The notes beneath the pieces are model-generated. The model saw only the letters and a program-made list of their open reading frames with translations. It did not search any database and was not told the origin of the DNA. The position numbers and the translations under genes are program-made. 64,000 bases of DNA from Zizania palustris (taxonomy: Eukaryota > Streptophyta > Magnoliopsida > Poales > Poaceae): assembly GCA_019279435.1 (NCBI GenBank), contig JAAALK010000080.1, positions 27,744,778 through 27,808,777 of the forward strand, given 5' to 3'. Shown here piece by piece: positions 54,640 through 64,000 of the stretch. How positions within the stretch are numbered: the stretch's first letter is position 1; every line of letters begins with the position of its first letter.

Positions 54640-55836
54640 ATCAAATCCATGAAACCATCTTGTGTCGCTCTTCATTGTACATATCAAGTGAAATGAAATA
54701 AAATTAGTTGTGAACAATTTCAAATGAAATGAAATCCAAATTAGGTTTGACACATTTGAAGTGAAATGAAATCCAAATTAATGTGAAAATTTTAAGTGAA
54801 GTGAAATTCAAATTATTTATGACAAATATCTAGTAAAAAAATCCAAATTAGTTAGGAAGAATTTCAAGTGAAATGAAATTCAAATTAGCCATGACAAATT
54901 TTAAGTGAAATGAAATTCAGCTTAGTTGTGGAGAATTTCAATTGAAATAAAATCTAAATTAGTTGTGGAGAATTTCAAGTGAAATGAAATGCAACTTAGT
55001 TACGAAGAATTTCAATTAAAATAAAATTTAACTTAGTTGTGGAGAATTTTAATTAAAAGAAATCCAAACTAGTTGGGGGATAAATTCAATTGAAATGGAT
55101 TCAAATTAGTTAGGAAGAATTTCAAGTGAAATGAAGTCCAGATTAGTTGTGGAGAATTTCAAGCGAAATAAAATACAAATTAGTTGTGGAGAATTTCAAG
55201 CGAAATAAAATACAAATTAGTTGGGAAGAATTTCAAGTGAAATAAAATGCAAATTAGTTGTATAGAATTTCAATTGAAATAAAATCCAAATTAGTTGTGA
55301 ATACTTTTAATAGAAATAATATCCAAATTAGTTGCGGTGAATTTCAAGCTAAATAAAATGCAAATTAGCCATGGATAATTATAGGTTAAATAAAATTCAA
55401 GTTCGTTGCGAACAATGTCAAGTGAAATTAAATAACAATTATTGTTGGGTTATTTGAAAATTTGTGCCTTTTTTAGAATCATGTGTCTCGAGTACCGATT
55501 TTATTTATAGCTTGATACTAAAGGTATCTCAAGGACTGGGTCGTAAATAAAACCAGTAAGTTACATGATTATGAAAAAAACACAAATTTGTTGTTGGGAA
55601 TTTCAACTGAAATAAAATACAAATTAGTTGTGGATAATTTCAAGTGAAATTAAATGCAAATTAGTTATGGAAAATTTCAATTGAAATAAAATATAGATTA
55701 GTTATGAATAATTTCAAGTGAAATGAAATGCAAATTAGTTATGGAGAATTTCTAGTAAAATAAAATGCAAATTAGTTTTATGAAATTTTAATTGAAATAA
55801 AGTCTAAATTAATTGTGGAGAATTTCAATTAAAATG
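54640..55836. repeat. Minisatellite, ~37-bp unit, about 25-30 degenerate copies
   Basis: The unit reads approximately AATTAGTTGTGGAGAATTTC followed by AAGTGAAATGAAATCCA. Copies vary in length and sequence. The array is interrupted at 55458-55589 by a fold-back element. Confidence 0.88.
55458..55589. mobile_element. Fold-back element within the minisatellite
   Basis: AAATTTGTGCCTTTTTT and the right-hand AAAAAAACACAAATTT are imperfect inverted copies, as are ATCATGTGT/TACATGAT and ATTTTATTTA/TAAATAAAA further in. A short loop carries GATACTAAAGGTATC, itself a palindrome. No coding capacity. Confidence 0.6.
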
Positions 55837-56031
55837 CGTTGGGTGCCGGGATATGACCCCTAGATGCCCGCAGTTGGACTTATCATACCAAACTAAGGGT
55901 ATGCCAAGAGCAACATTGGCCATCTTGTATGGCCCATAAACAAATGTTTGATTCTGATAAGAAAAGTTGAAGTAGATGTTTTCATCGGCCAGCCAGTTTA
56001 AAACAATATATACGTACATCAAATCCACCAA
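55825..56031 (-). CDS. Short open frame, possible fragment of an unidentified protein
   Basis: 68 codons. The stretch LADENIYFNFSYQNQTFVYG then PYKMANVALGIPLVW has ordinary amino-acid composition, unlike the neighbouring AT-rich DNA, and may be a remnant of a real exon. I do not recognise the family. It could equally be chance. Confidence 0.25.
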   Translation of the reverse strand: MVDLMYVYIVLNWLADENIYFNFSYQNQTFVYGPYKMANVALGIPLVWYDKSNCGHLGVISRHPTHFN

Positions 56032-56210
56032 CCACAGGCCTTAAGTTGTGCCACTCGTAAATTTCTTAGATATATAGATGAAAAACCAAAAGATATCTCT
56101 TAAACTCACAATGAACGTCACCTACTTGTACTATTACTGAACATAAGCACATACCAACAAGACACTATTAACTATTGATGTTAGTAAGTTCAGACAATAC
56201 AACCAAATCA

Positions 56211-56328
56211 TTCAAGCCATTAGCACATTACTCTTTATCGACAGACAGACGACTTACAAGACATTAAAAACACACCTTTCTCGACAGACGTCCGACACAA
56301 AATATGTGTCATGCATGCATGCTGTAGT
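56211..56328 (-). mobile_element. Possible CACTA end
   Basis: Ends TGCTGTAGTG, so reads CACTACAGCATGCATGC on the minus strand. It is followed inward by TCTGTCG/CCGAC words similar to those at 1240-1585. The partner end was not found. Confidence 0.4.
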
Positions 56329-56928
56329 GATTATCTTAGTCTTATGCTAGAGCAAGCTGGAAGACGAACAACGGGAAAACATTTTTAACTACAGATAAAG
56401 CAATGTGTAGGTAGGAGGCACTCGTCACAAGCAAATTCCAGTTCCAGTGTCGACCAAGTCCGGTCATTAAAAAGGTACAAAATAGGCATATCATCTCAGG
56501 TCATATGAACTAAAGCAGATGTCCAGCCCACACAACCCCGCGTGTATTTGGCCTTGGAGTGTTTGATTAGTCCCCATCAGATTGTGAAACCTCTGTGGAC
56601 TGTGGTGCTCCAAGAATCTTGTTTAATGCATGGCATTTTCACCTTTATATTGCATGCCAACTTAATGTATATCAAGAAATATTTGCTGGGATATGAGAAA
56701 ACGGGCGTCGTGATCGACTGAAACCTGGCGTATGAACACCGATCACTGCGGATTTGGAACCATGTGCACCGAACTTAACACATCATTGATGCTTCATTCC
56801 TGCTTTATTGCAATTCAAGCTGCCAAAAGACAAGGGAATACGCTTTAGATAGGGTGACTTGATGGAGTCATGCAAATATGCCACGATTCCTGGAAAAAAA
56901 ACTAGGGCAATCAAGAAGTAGGGTGCTG
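56329..56928. other. Upstream region of the PGG gene
   Basis: Non-coding, with no repeat recognised. Confidence 0.4.
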
Positions 56929-56937
56929 CTATATAAC
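56929..56937 (+). promoter_or_regulatory. TATA box of the PGG gene
   Basis: CTATATAAC lies about 80 bp before the ATG at 57018, giving a leader of roughly 50 nt. Confidence 0.6.
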
Positions 56938-57017
56938 AAGGAGCTCAGCCATCAGAGATGATCATAAATCCATAATTGAGCTGTTACTTCTACCAGCAGC
57001 TAGGAAAGATATCAGAT

Positions 57018-59819
57018 ATGTCGTCCACCAACAAAGTAGTCTCCAGCAATAATAGAAACAGAGCAGCCAAAGATAAGAGCAAGTCTGACAGCAATAATCC
57101 TACATGTTCATCAGAGTACCAGCTGAAGAAATACCTTCTGCTGCTGGCCACTCTTGTTGTGACCGTGACGTATGCCGCAGGGCTCAACCTGCCAGGGGGG
57201 TCCAGGCAGGAGGACACGCAGGATGGCGACGCCGGCGATCCAATCCTTCCGGGCACCCACCATGTACGATACGTCATGTTCTACTACTGCAACGCCACCG
57301 CGTTCGCGGCGTCGCTGGTTGTCTGCCTCCTCCTCCTCGTCCTGGACGAGGAGAGCTCGCGCTGCGCAGCTGTGCTGCGACTTGTCATGGTGTTAGACTT
57401 GCTCGGGCTGATGGGGGCCTATGCCGCCGGCAGCTGCATAGACACATTCACAACCATCTACTCGGCAGTGATCATGTCCGTGGTGCTCGCCTACATTGTG
57501 CCTTCCCTCTTCAGCTACGCGGTTTCCAAGCTGCATGGCAAAGATCCTGAGCAGCAAATCGAGGATTCCCAGAAGAAAGATGAGTATCCTGCTGAGCACA
57601 AGAGCGAAGAACAGTTGCATGAGGTCTTGATGCTGCTTGCGACCTTTGCAATCACCATTACGTTCGTGGCCGGGCTGAACCCACCAGGTGGATTCTGGCA
57701 CGACGACCAAAAGAAGGAGAAGCAGAGCTACCCAGTACTGTGGGACATTAGTCCCAGACGCTATCAAGCATTCTTCGTGTGCAACACCACTGCATTCGTC
57801 GCTTCCCTGCTCATCATCATGCTGGTTCTGGACAAGAAGGTCAAGATGAGAAGGTCGTTGCAGTTTGCTGCACTGTACGGGTCCATCGTCGTTGCCCTCT
57901 TCGGCCTCGTCGGAGCCTATGCCGCCGGAAGCTGCAGGGATACTGACAATACCATATATGTCATCTGTTTGATCGCTGCAGTTCTTGCATACATCTTCCT
58001 TCAGGTGGCTATTAGCAAAGCCATGAATACGAGCCCCGAGGAGGATTCTCACACCGGAGAAAAACCGTGCCGAACCACGTCGGGAAAACTTGCCAAGCAA
58101 GATCTTGATGATAGCAGCCGCAGGTATGTAAGCAAAACTCCTACACCAAGATGTCCATTTTGATTATGATGACACAGAGAAATCTTAACTCGGCATGTGT
58201 TCCACAAATCACCATTCGACAGGGAGAGAAAGCACAACGATGCCATGGAGAAGGCCCGTTCTCTTGTCATGTTGCTTGCGACTCTTGCTGCGAGCATCAC
58301 CTACCAAGCAGGGCTAGATCCACCGGGTGGTGTCTTGACAGACGACAAGCATAAGGGTGGCAGTGCAGTACTCCTTACAACGACGCACTCAGCACGGTAC
58401 AAGGTGTTCTTCTACAGCAACTCGATAGCCTTTGTGACATCGCTGGTTGCCATCGTAATGGTGCAGAGTAGCGCTGTGCTGAAGGGCCATACGCTGGAGG
58501 CAGCCATGATACTGGACCTGTTCGCCCTGGTATGTGCATATGCTGCAGGGAGTTGCAGGGATGTGGACACCTCCGTCTATGTCGTTGCTCTGGCAGGTGG
58601 CGTACTCGTCTATGTGGTGATTCACATAACCTTCTTCACACTAGACCACATAGACAACCACCTCCAAGATGATCCTGTTGAGGAGAAAAGGCGTGAGGTT
58701 TTGCTGCTCCTTGCAATCTTGGCTGCCACACTCACTTATCAAGCTGGGCTGACACCACCAGGTGGCTTCTGGTCAGAGGATGATAACGATCCTAATCACA
58801 AACCGGGCTTCCCTGTCCTCCTTGACAAGCATCCTGGTCGCTACAACGCATTCTTCTATTGCAACGCGGCAAGCTTCATGGCATCCATGGCTCTCATCCT
58901 CCTCCTTGTGAACCCAAACCTTTACAGGCCCGGCATAAGGTGCTATGCCCTTTATGTATGCATGGTGGCTGGAATGTTTGGCCTCATGTGTGCCTACACT
59001 GCCGGGAGCTCTCGCCAGCTGCGCACCTCCATCTATGTACTCACATTGGTTGGCGCCGTGTTCGCCTTGATAACTTTGCAGGTAGCCATGTTTTGGTGTA
59101 AGGTCTCTTCTAAGAAAGGAGGGAGCAACGCAGCAAAGAGGTCTTCTTCACAAGCATCTACAGCCATGGGTGTTTCTTTCAATGAAGCATCAGCTGACCC
59201 AGCTGGAACTCGTGACAGAGATGATGGTTACACTGGGCAGGTAGCAGATATCACAAATGCCGCACCTTCTGCACCAAGAGACACAAGAACAGATTCTATG
59301 CTGCGTGAAACCGAAGCTCATCATGACACGGGAAAGGGATCAAGGGACAAGGACATGCCTGAGTATTTGATGCTGATAGGAATCCTGGCTGCAAGTGTCA
59401 CATATCAAGCCGGTTTGAAACCACCAGGTGGCCAGTGGGAGAAGGGCGAGAAAGTTGGTCAGTCCATCCTCCACGACCTCAACAAACGACGGTACAACGC
59501 ATTCTTCTACACCAACTCCACTTCCTTCATGGCTTCTATCATCATCATTGTCTTGCTGCTGCATCGGATGCTGCACAAAACTGATATGCCGCTCTTGCCA
59601 ATGTACACGGCCATTTTGCTGGACATGCTCGGCCTCCTGGCTGCTTACACAGCAGGCAGCACGATGGAGTGGAAGACGTCCAGGAATGTTATTGCTTTGG
59701 TCATCCCTGTGCTGGTTTACATTGCAGGCTATACAGCAGTATCATTCTTCCGTCAGAAAGGCCAACCTGTCAAAAGCAATGAAGAAAGGGATCCAAATAC
59801 GAGTGAACTTGGGTGTTGA
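57018..59819 (+). CDS. Membrane protein with five PGG domains (two exons)
   Basis: Exon 1 is 57018-58123 and exon 2 is 58223-59819; the intron is GT-AG and phases match (AG|G). The CDS is 2703 nt, 900 residues, uninterrupted. Five repeats share the pattern LLLATL..(T/S)(I/V)TY.AGL.PPGG: about residues 35-175, 200-335, 380-515, 525-660 and 748-885. Each repeat has some four hydrophobic segments and the signature (Y/F)..FF(Y/V)CN...F.AS, then D..GL..AYAAGS. PGG domains usually sit at the C-terminus of plant ankyrin proteins such as ACD6-type immune regulators; here there are no ankyrin repeats. Linkers are hydrophilic, the longest at 660-745. Probably an integral plasma-membrane or ER protein of about 20 helices; function unknown. 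Confidence 0.9.
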
Positions 59820-59885
59820 TGGTGTTCATCCACAGAATTCCTGCATCATATTTTCAGTTTAATTAACCCCAAGCCATTATGTGTG

Positions 59886-59891
59886 AATAAA
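59886..59891 (+). terminator. Polyadenylation signal AATAAA of the PGG gene
   Basis: AATAAA 67 bp after the stop codon, in a suitable position. Confidence 0.55.
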
Positions 59892-60647
59892 GACAGAATC
59901 ATCTGTACTATGTTTCCCTGCAAGTTGATTTGGACACCCATGTGAACTACTGTGCGTATTTTATTATTCAGTGATAAAATCTTGTATGCTTTCAGCACGG
60001 CCTGCTATTGTGCCAAAACTATCCACAGATACCCAAACAGCAAAAAATTACAGATACCATAATGTAGTTTTGAGCTTTAGAGGGTAATCAAGCCAAGCTG
60101 CTCAGTAACCGTTTGGTTCAAATATGTAATCATGTCTGGTTACCAGGCTATGAGTAGTAAGGTGGACCCTGACCAAAACGCGTTTGGTTATTGTATCATG
60201 GCCCACATCGCTGGGATGTACACTCAGCAGTGTACATGGCAACATCCTATCTTGTCCTGAGATTGGCAAAAAATGCAAACTCAATTTGCTACTACACTTC
60301 TTAAAAATAGAAAAAATATATAATTCTGGAATTAAATGATCCCAAAATGCAGCATGGTCAGCCTCTTCTTTCTGCATCTGTTCCTCTGTAGATGCAATAT
60401 CTTCATGTGGAGAAATATGTGCATAAACTATGCATTCATATTTGAATTTACATATGCCAAAGAGCTCAAGTACCATTATGTTTCTTGATATGCACTATCG
60501 TGGCATTTGGTTGGGTGGATGGGCCTGTATGGGATCATCTCATCTAGTTTTTTGAGTTGTTTGGTTCATGGATAGGGTGGATGAGACTATCCATCCTGAG
60601 GGAATATTCCCTCCAGATGTTGGATGAGCCCATCCTAAATTTTTAAC
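59892..60647. other. Intergenic with possible MITE remnants
   Basis: The words CCGTTTGGTTCA (60107) and GCATTTGGTTGGG (60504) resemble ends of small hAT-type elements, but I could not pair them. A 124-codon frame on the minus strand (60102-60476) has no recognisable product. Confidence 0.4.
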
Positions 60648-60652
60648 CAGAT

Positions 60653-62997
60653 TGTCATGGGCTAGGGTTTTGGGCCTAGCCCAGCCAGCCATGAACAATA
60701 CCCGTGTGGAACTGTTAACGTGAACAGTAGGCAGGTTGTTCTAGAAATAAGGGGACCCCTACCCTATATAAAGAGGTTCATAGTTTGTAATTAGATCAAT
60801 GAAGGCTGGGTTGGAGCCCTACCTCGCCAACACAAAGACTGCCACACCGACGAGGCTAGGGGCCAATTCGGCCATGTGTTCCAGAAACTATCATGCAGGT
60901 GACAACTTGGTATCAGAGCACTCGGGTTCCCCTTCCGCTGCGACGAGTTCCCAATCCGGCGCCAGCTTAGGGAGTGTTGTCAAAGACTTACTGAAGGCTA
61001 TCCTGCAGCGCTTGGACGCATCGAAGAGAAGATGCAACCTCTACAAACGCTCTAGGCGAAAGTCACGGAATTGGAAGCAATGGTGATAGAGCACAGGCAA
61101 CAACAATAGGCGTTGAATGCCACGGTCAGCCACATCGAGATAGCGTAGAGCGCGCCAGGAGCAGGCCGACCGCCGACCCATTCCATCGTGGTGCAAGTGA
61201 CGTGGAGGAAGAACTTCTCCAAGACATATCAAGATGTGCTGCCCACATCATGGGTCCCCCGTGACGAGTTCAAGTGGCGATATCCGGCTATCCAGCTCAA
61301 GGACGAGTTGCTTTTCGATGGCAGAGGAGATGTCATGCGCGGGTAGGCAAGGCCACTATGTGGAGTTGTCCTATCTCTACGAGGGATGGGATGGGGTCTG
61401 TTGACACGAAAACGTGCTCCCGCACTTGGGCCGGTTCGACGATCCAAAAATGTCGTGAGACGTTGATGTCGCGTTCCGATAATCCTTAAACCGTGGTAAG
61501 GGGATAACGGAGTCGCCAGGCAATCCAACAAGTATATAAAAATAATGTTCAATTAACCGATGTATGGAAAAGTAGATAATTAAACCTAATCAGAAACAAT
61601 CGAATCTAATCGGCTAGCCTGAACCGATTAAACCTAACAGGGGCTGTGCGGTCAGACCGGCCTAAGGTTGCCGGTCAGACCGACCAGGATACGACGGTCA
61701 GATCGGCCTACAAGCGGCGGTCTGACCGGCAATACAAAAAGGTGCGTCAGGGCCTGCCTGCACACTGTCGGTCAGACCGACCGTGTGCAACCGGTTAGAC
61801 CGGCGCGTGCCGCCGACAAGATTACGGCACGACACGGCTCGGTCAGACCGGCCTGTCAACGTCGGTCAGACCGACGGTAACAGATCAGATTGCCTGGGTT
61901 CTCCGGCGATCGTCTAGCTGTTGGTGCCTTCACCTAAAACTTCTTGGCGAGGAAGATGAACACACTGCAAAAACACCAAAAAACCAGAGGTAATTCGGCC
62001 AAGGGACCGAATTACCGGAAAAACCGATAAAACAATAGAAATCCATTACGTGGATGAAACGGACGATTCACAAGCGAACCGACATGGGCTTACCGTGATT
62101 ACGACACGGCGGACGGATGGTTTACCACGCAAACCAGCAAAGATGTACGTGCTAAGTTAAAACTAGGGCAAAGAAAGTAAATGTGATTTAAGGTAGATAA
62201 TAGATTGGATCTATTAGGGTTTTTGGGGAGGGGGGTCTCCTTAAATCGGCCTTGCCTCTATTTATAGAGGTTGGTCATGAGTTCCTGGGCTCTTCTCTGA
62301 GTTGGACACGGGTTCCAAGTCGTCATTAATCAATTAGAGATAAGATAAATCCAGAACCAGCTAATCTGAATCAGATACAGGGTTGGCCGGTCTGACCGGA
62401 CCTATGGCCGGTCTGACCGAAGTGGTGCCGGTTAGACCGACGGTACATGGCCGGTCATAGTGCTAGGAATTTGGCATGTTTTCGGCTAAGTCACCAAAAT
62501 TTGATATTTTGACAACTTTAACCATTAATGCCATTTTTTGCTATCAACAGGGTCCACCTCAAGCCGAGATGTAAAAGGCTTGAGTCTTATTTGTATTAGG
62601 TGTCGATGTAGGAACTCCTCAAAAGAGAGGTGTAGATATCATGGGCTAGGGTTTTGGGATACCCCAACTAGCCCATGAACAGTACCCACGTGGTACTGTT
62701 CATGTGAATAGTACTCACTAGGTATTGTAGTAGATTAAGAGTTATTTTAGGTTTAGGATTAAGAGTCTAATTGCAATTGGAGTCGAGTTGTTCTAGAAAT
62801 AAGAGGACCACTGCCCTATATAAAGATATTCATAGTTTGTAATTAGGGAAGGAAGAAAAGAATAAAGTCAAGAAATATTAGATCAAAGAAGGTTGGATTG
62901 GAGGCTTACCTCGTCGGCGCAGAGACTGCCGCACCGATGAGGCTAGGGGCCAATTCGGCCATGTGTTCCGGAAATTATCATGTAGGTGACAACGACA
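60653..62997 (+). mobile_element. Small, non-autonomous LTR element (gypsy-like)
   Basis: The 5' LTR (60653 to about 60904) and 3' LTR (62631 to about 62997) share TCATGGGCTAGGGTTTTGGG, CCTATATAAAGA, and a stretch ending in TAGGGGCCAATTCGGCCATG. They differ by indels, so the element is old. TGGTATCAGAGC (60908-60919) follows the 5' LTR. The interior without the nested solo LTR is only ~0.6 kb with a gag-like scrap (SGASLGSVVKDLLKAILQRL) and no pol. CAGAT flanks both sides (60648-60652 and 62998-63002) if the 3' LTR ends at 62997; the exact end is uncertain. Confidence 0.75.
61399..62549. mobile_element. Solo LTR (1151 bp) inside the small LTR element
   Basis: Starts TGTTGACACG and ends CTATCAACA, flanked by GGGTC (61394-61398 and 62550-62554). 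The words GGTCAGACCGG and CGGTCTGACCGG recur about a dozen times in two clusters (61645-61875 and 62385-62460). TATTTATAGAGG lies near 62261. No internal region is present. The orientation is not certain. Confidence 0.88.
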
Positions 62998-63002
62998 CAG
63001 AT

Positions 63003-63408
63003 GGATGAAGGATATGCCCAAGAAAATTCCATAGATTGGAAGTTCCGATAGGTAGTATCGAAAGTTCTGATAGGTAGTATCGGAAGTTCTAATTATTATC
63101 TGGTCTCGATACAGAGAGCAAATGTTGCTTCGGAAGTTCCAACGAGCCGGAAGTTCCGATTCGGAATCGGGGAATTTTTGTACTGATCGGAAGTTCCGAT
63201 ATAGTATCGGAAGTTCCGAGGTGGGCGAAAACAGATTGGATCTGTTGCATGTTGTGCTGAATTTGGAGACTAGAAAAATATCTTGTCGAAAGTGTAGGAA
63301 GAGATAGATGGATAGATTCCTCTCCCTTGGGTTGGGAGGATAAAAGGGGAGCCTTACAGGAGGGGCCCACACACCAGGGGCCCCACACACACACACACAC
63401 TCTAACAC
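63003..63408 (-). repeat. Probable LTR part of a copia element
   Basis: Read on the minus strand, RNase H is followed by a G-run purine tract and then TGTTAGAGTGTGTG at 63408, a plausible 3' LTR start. Toward 63003 the word GGAAGTTCCGATA recurs several times. The small LTR element (60653-62997) may have landed inside this LTR. Confidence 0.5.
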
Positions 63409-64000
63409 CCCCCCGCAGTCGAAACTCCGGCGCAGCGAATGTTGAGACTGGAGCGGAACTCAGAGAAGGTGGAGGAAGGCAAGCCTTTGGTGAAGATGTC
63501 GGCGAACTGGGAGGTGGTAGGCACATGTAGGACACGGACAGCTCCCACGGCGACACGATCACGAACGAAGTGGAGGTCAATTTCCACATGCTTGGTGCGT
63601 TGGTGCTGGACGGGGTTGGTGGAGAGGTAGACGGCGCTGACGTTGTCGCAGTAGACCAACGTACTCCTGGCGAGGGGGCAATGGAGCTCCCCGAGGAGCT
63701 ACCGGAGCCAGGATGCCTCGGTCACCCCATTGGCAACAGCTCGGTACTCAGCCTCGTCACTGGAGCGGGAGACAACCGGCTGTCGCTTGGATGACCAAGA
63801 CACGAGGTTACCACCAAGGAAGACGGCGTAGCCGGAGGTGGAGCGACGCGTGTCTGGGCAGCCCGCCCAGTCGGCGTCAGTGTAAACCACGAGGTCAGCC
63901 ACAGGAGAACGCCGAAGGTGAAGCCCAAAGTCGAGGGAGCCGCGCAGATAGCGGAGAATCCGCTTCATAGCGGTAAGGTGCGGGTCCCTGGGGTCGTGCA
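63409..64000 (-). pseudogene. Copia RNase H region, cut by the window end
   Basis: Minus strand, one frame: MKRILRYLRGSLDFG, YTDADWAGCPDTRRSTSG, SRSSDEAEYRAVA, then one TAG at about 63698 where relatives have Gln. It continues VYCDNVSAVYLSTNPV...ADIFTKGLPSSTFSEF. Catalytic Asp of TDAD, Glu of DEAEY and Asp of CDN are kept. The wording differs from elements B, S1 and D, so it is another copia family. The remainder lies beyond 64000. Confidence 0.88.

Noticed and set aside
50950..56328. One CACTA element running from 50950 to 56328
   Set aside because: The two ends (CACTACTAGAGAAG and CACTACAGCATGC) differ beyond CACTA, subterminal words differ (GGTACTA versus CTGTCGG), and flanking 3-bp duplications do not match.
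60102..60476. 124-codon minus-strand frame as a gene
   Set aside because: No recognisable domain, unusual composition, no splice or promoter context; likely chance.

Overview
The window is nuclear DNA of a grass (Poaceae, probably a panicoid). It combines a few intron-containing plant genes, GT-AG introns, and several layers of nested Ty1/copia and gypsy retrotransposons, hAT, MULE and CACTA-type DNA elements and MITEs. I found no tRNA, rRNA, CRISPR or bacterial-type operon.

Layout. 1-2082 is AT-rich intergenic DNA with short repeats. 2083-50945 is, on my reading, ONE old Sirevirus-like copia element (called S1) stretched to 49 kb. It has a CATGC target-site duplication on both sides and sister LTRs (2083-3939; 40917-42176 + 50208-50945). 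Three things split it. (i) An 18-kb block (8707-26772) sits in its integrase gene. The block holds a PP2C fragment, a complete 9-exon pfkB/pseudouridine-kinase-like gene, an inverted partial duplicate of that gene (itself hit by an intact hAT element and a gag-only TR-GAG element), and exon 1 plus promoter of a NOP58 gene. (ii) A Mutator-type MITE lies in the S1 3' untranslated region, and a full-length, apparently intact and very young Sirevirus (B, 29408-40308, minus strand) lies inside the MITE. (iii) A defective relative (D, 42177-50202) is inserted in the S1 3' LTR. To the right are a CACTA-type terminus, a solo LTR of the same family (E, 51511-53591), a MITE, a ~37-bp minisatellite, an intact two-exon gene for a protein with five PGG membrane domains (57018-59819), a small gypsy-like element carrying a solo LTR, and the RNase H end of another copia element at the window edge.

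How it fits together. B carries complete gag and pol and could supply proteins to the defective relatives S1, D and E. In B, S1 and D, gag and pol are in the same frame but separated by one conserved UAG, which suggests stop-codon readthrough. The likely expressed host genes are the pfkB kinase gene and the PGG gene. The kinase gene lies beside an inverted copy of its own 3' half, with a NOP58-type promoter pointing through both, so hairpin RNA formation is possible. Motif calls are by eye; no alignment or database search was run.
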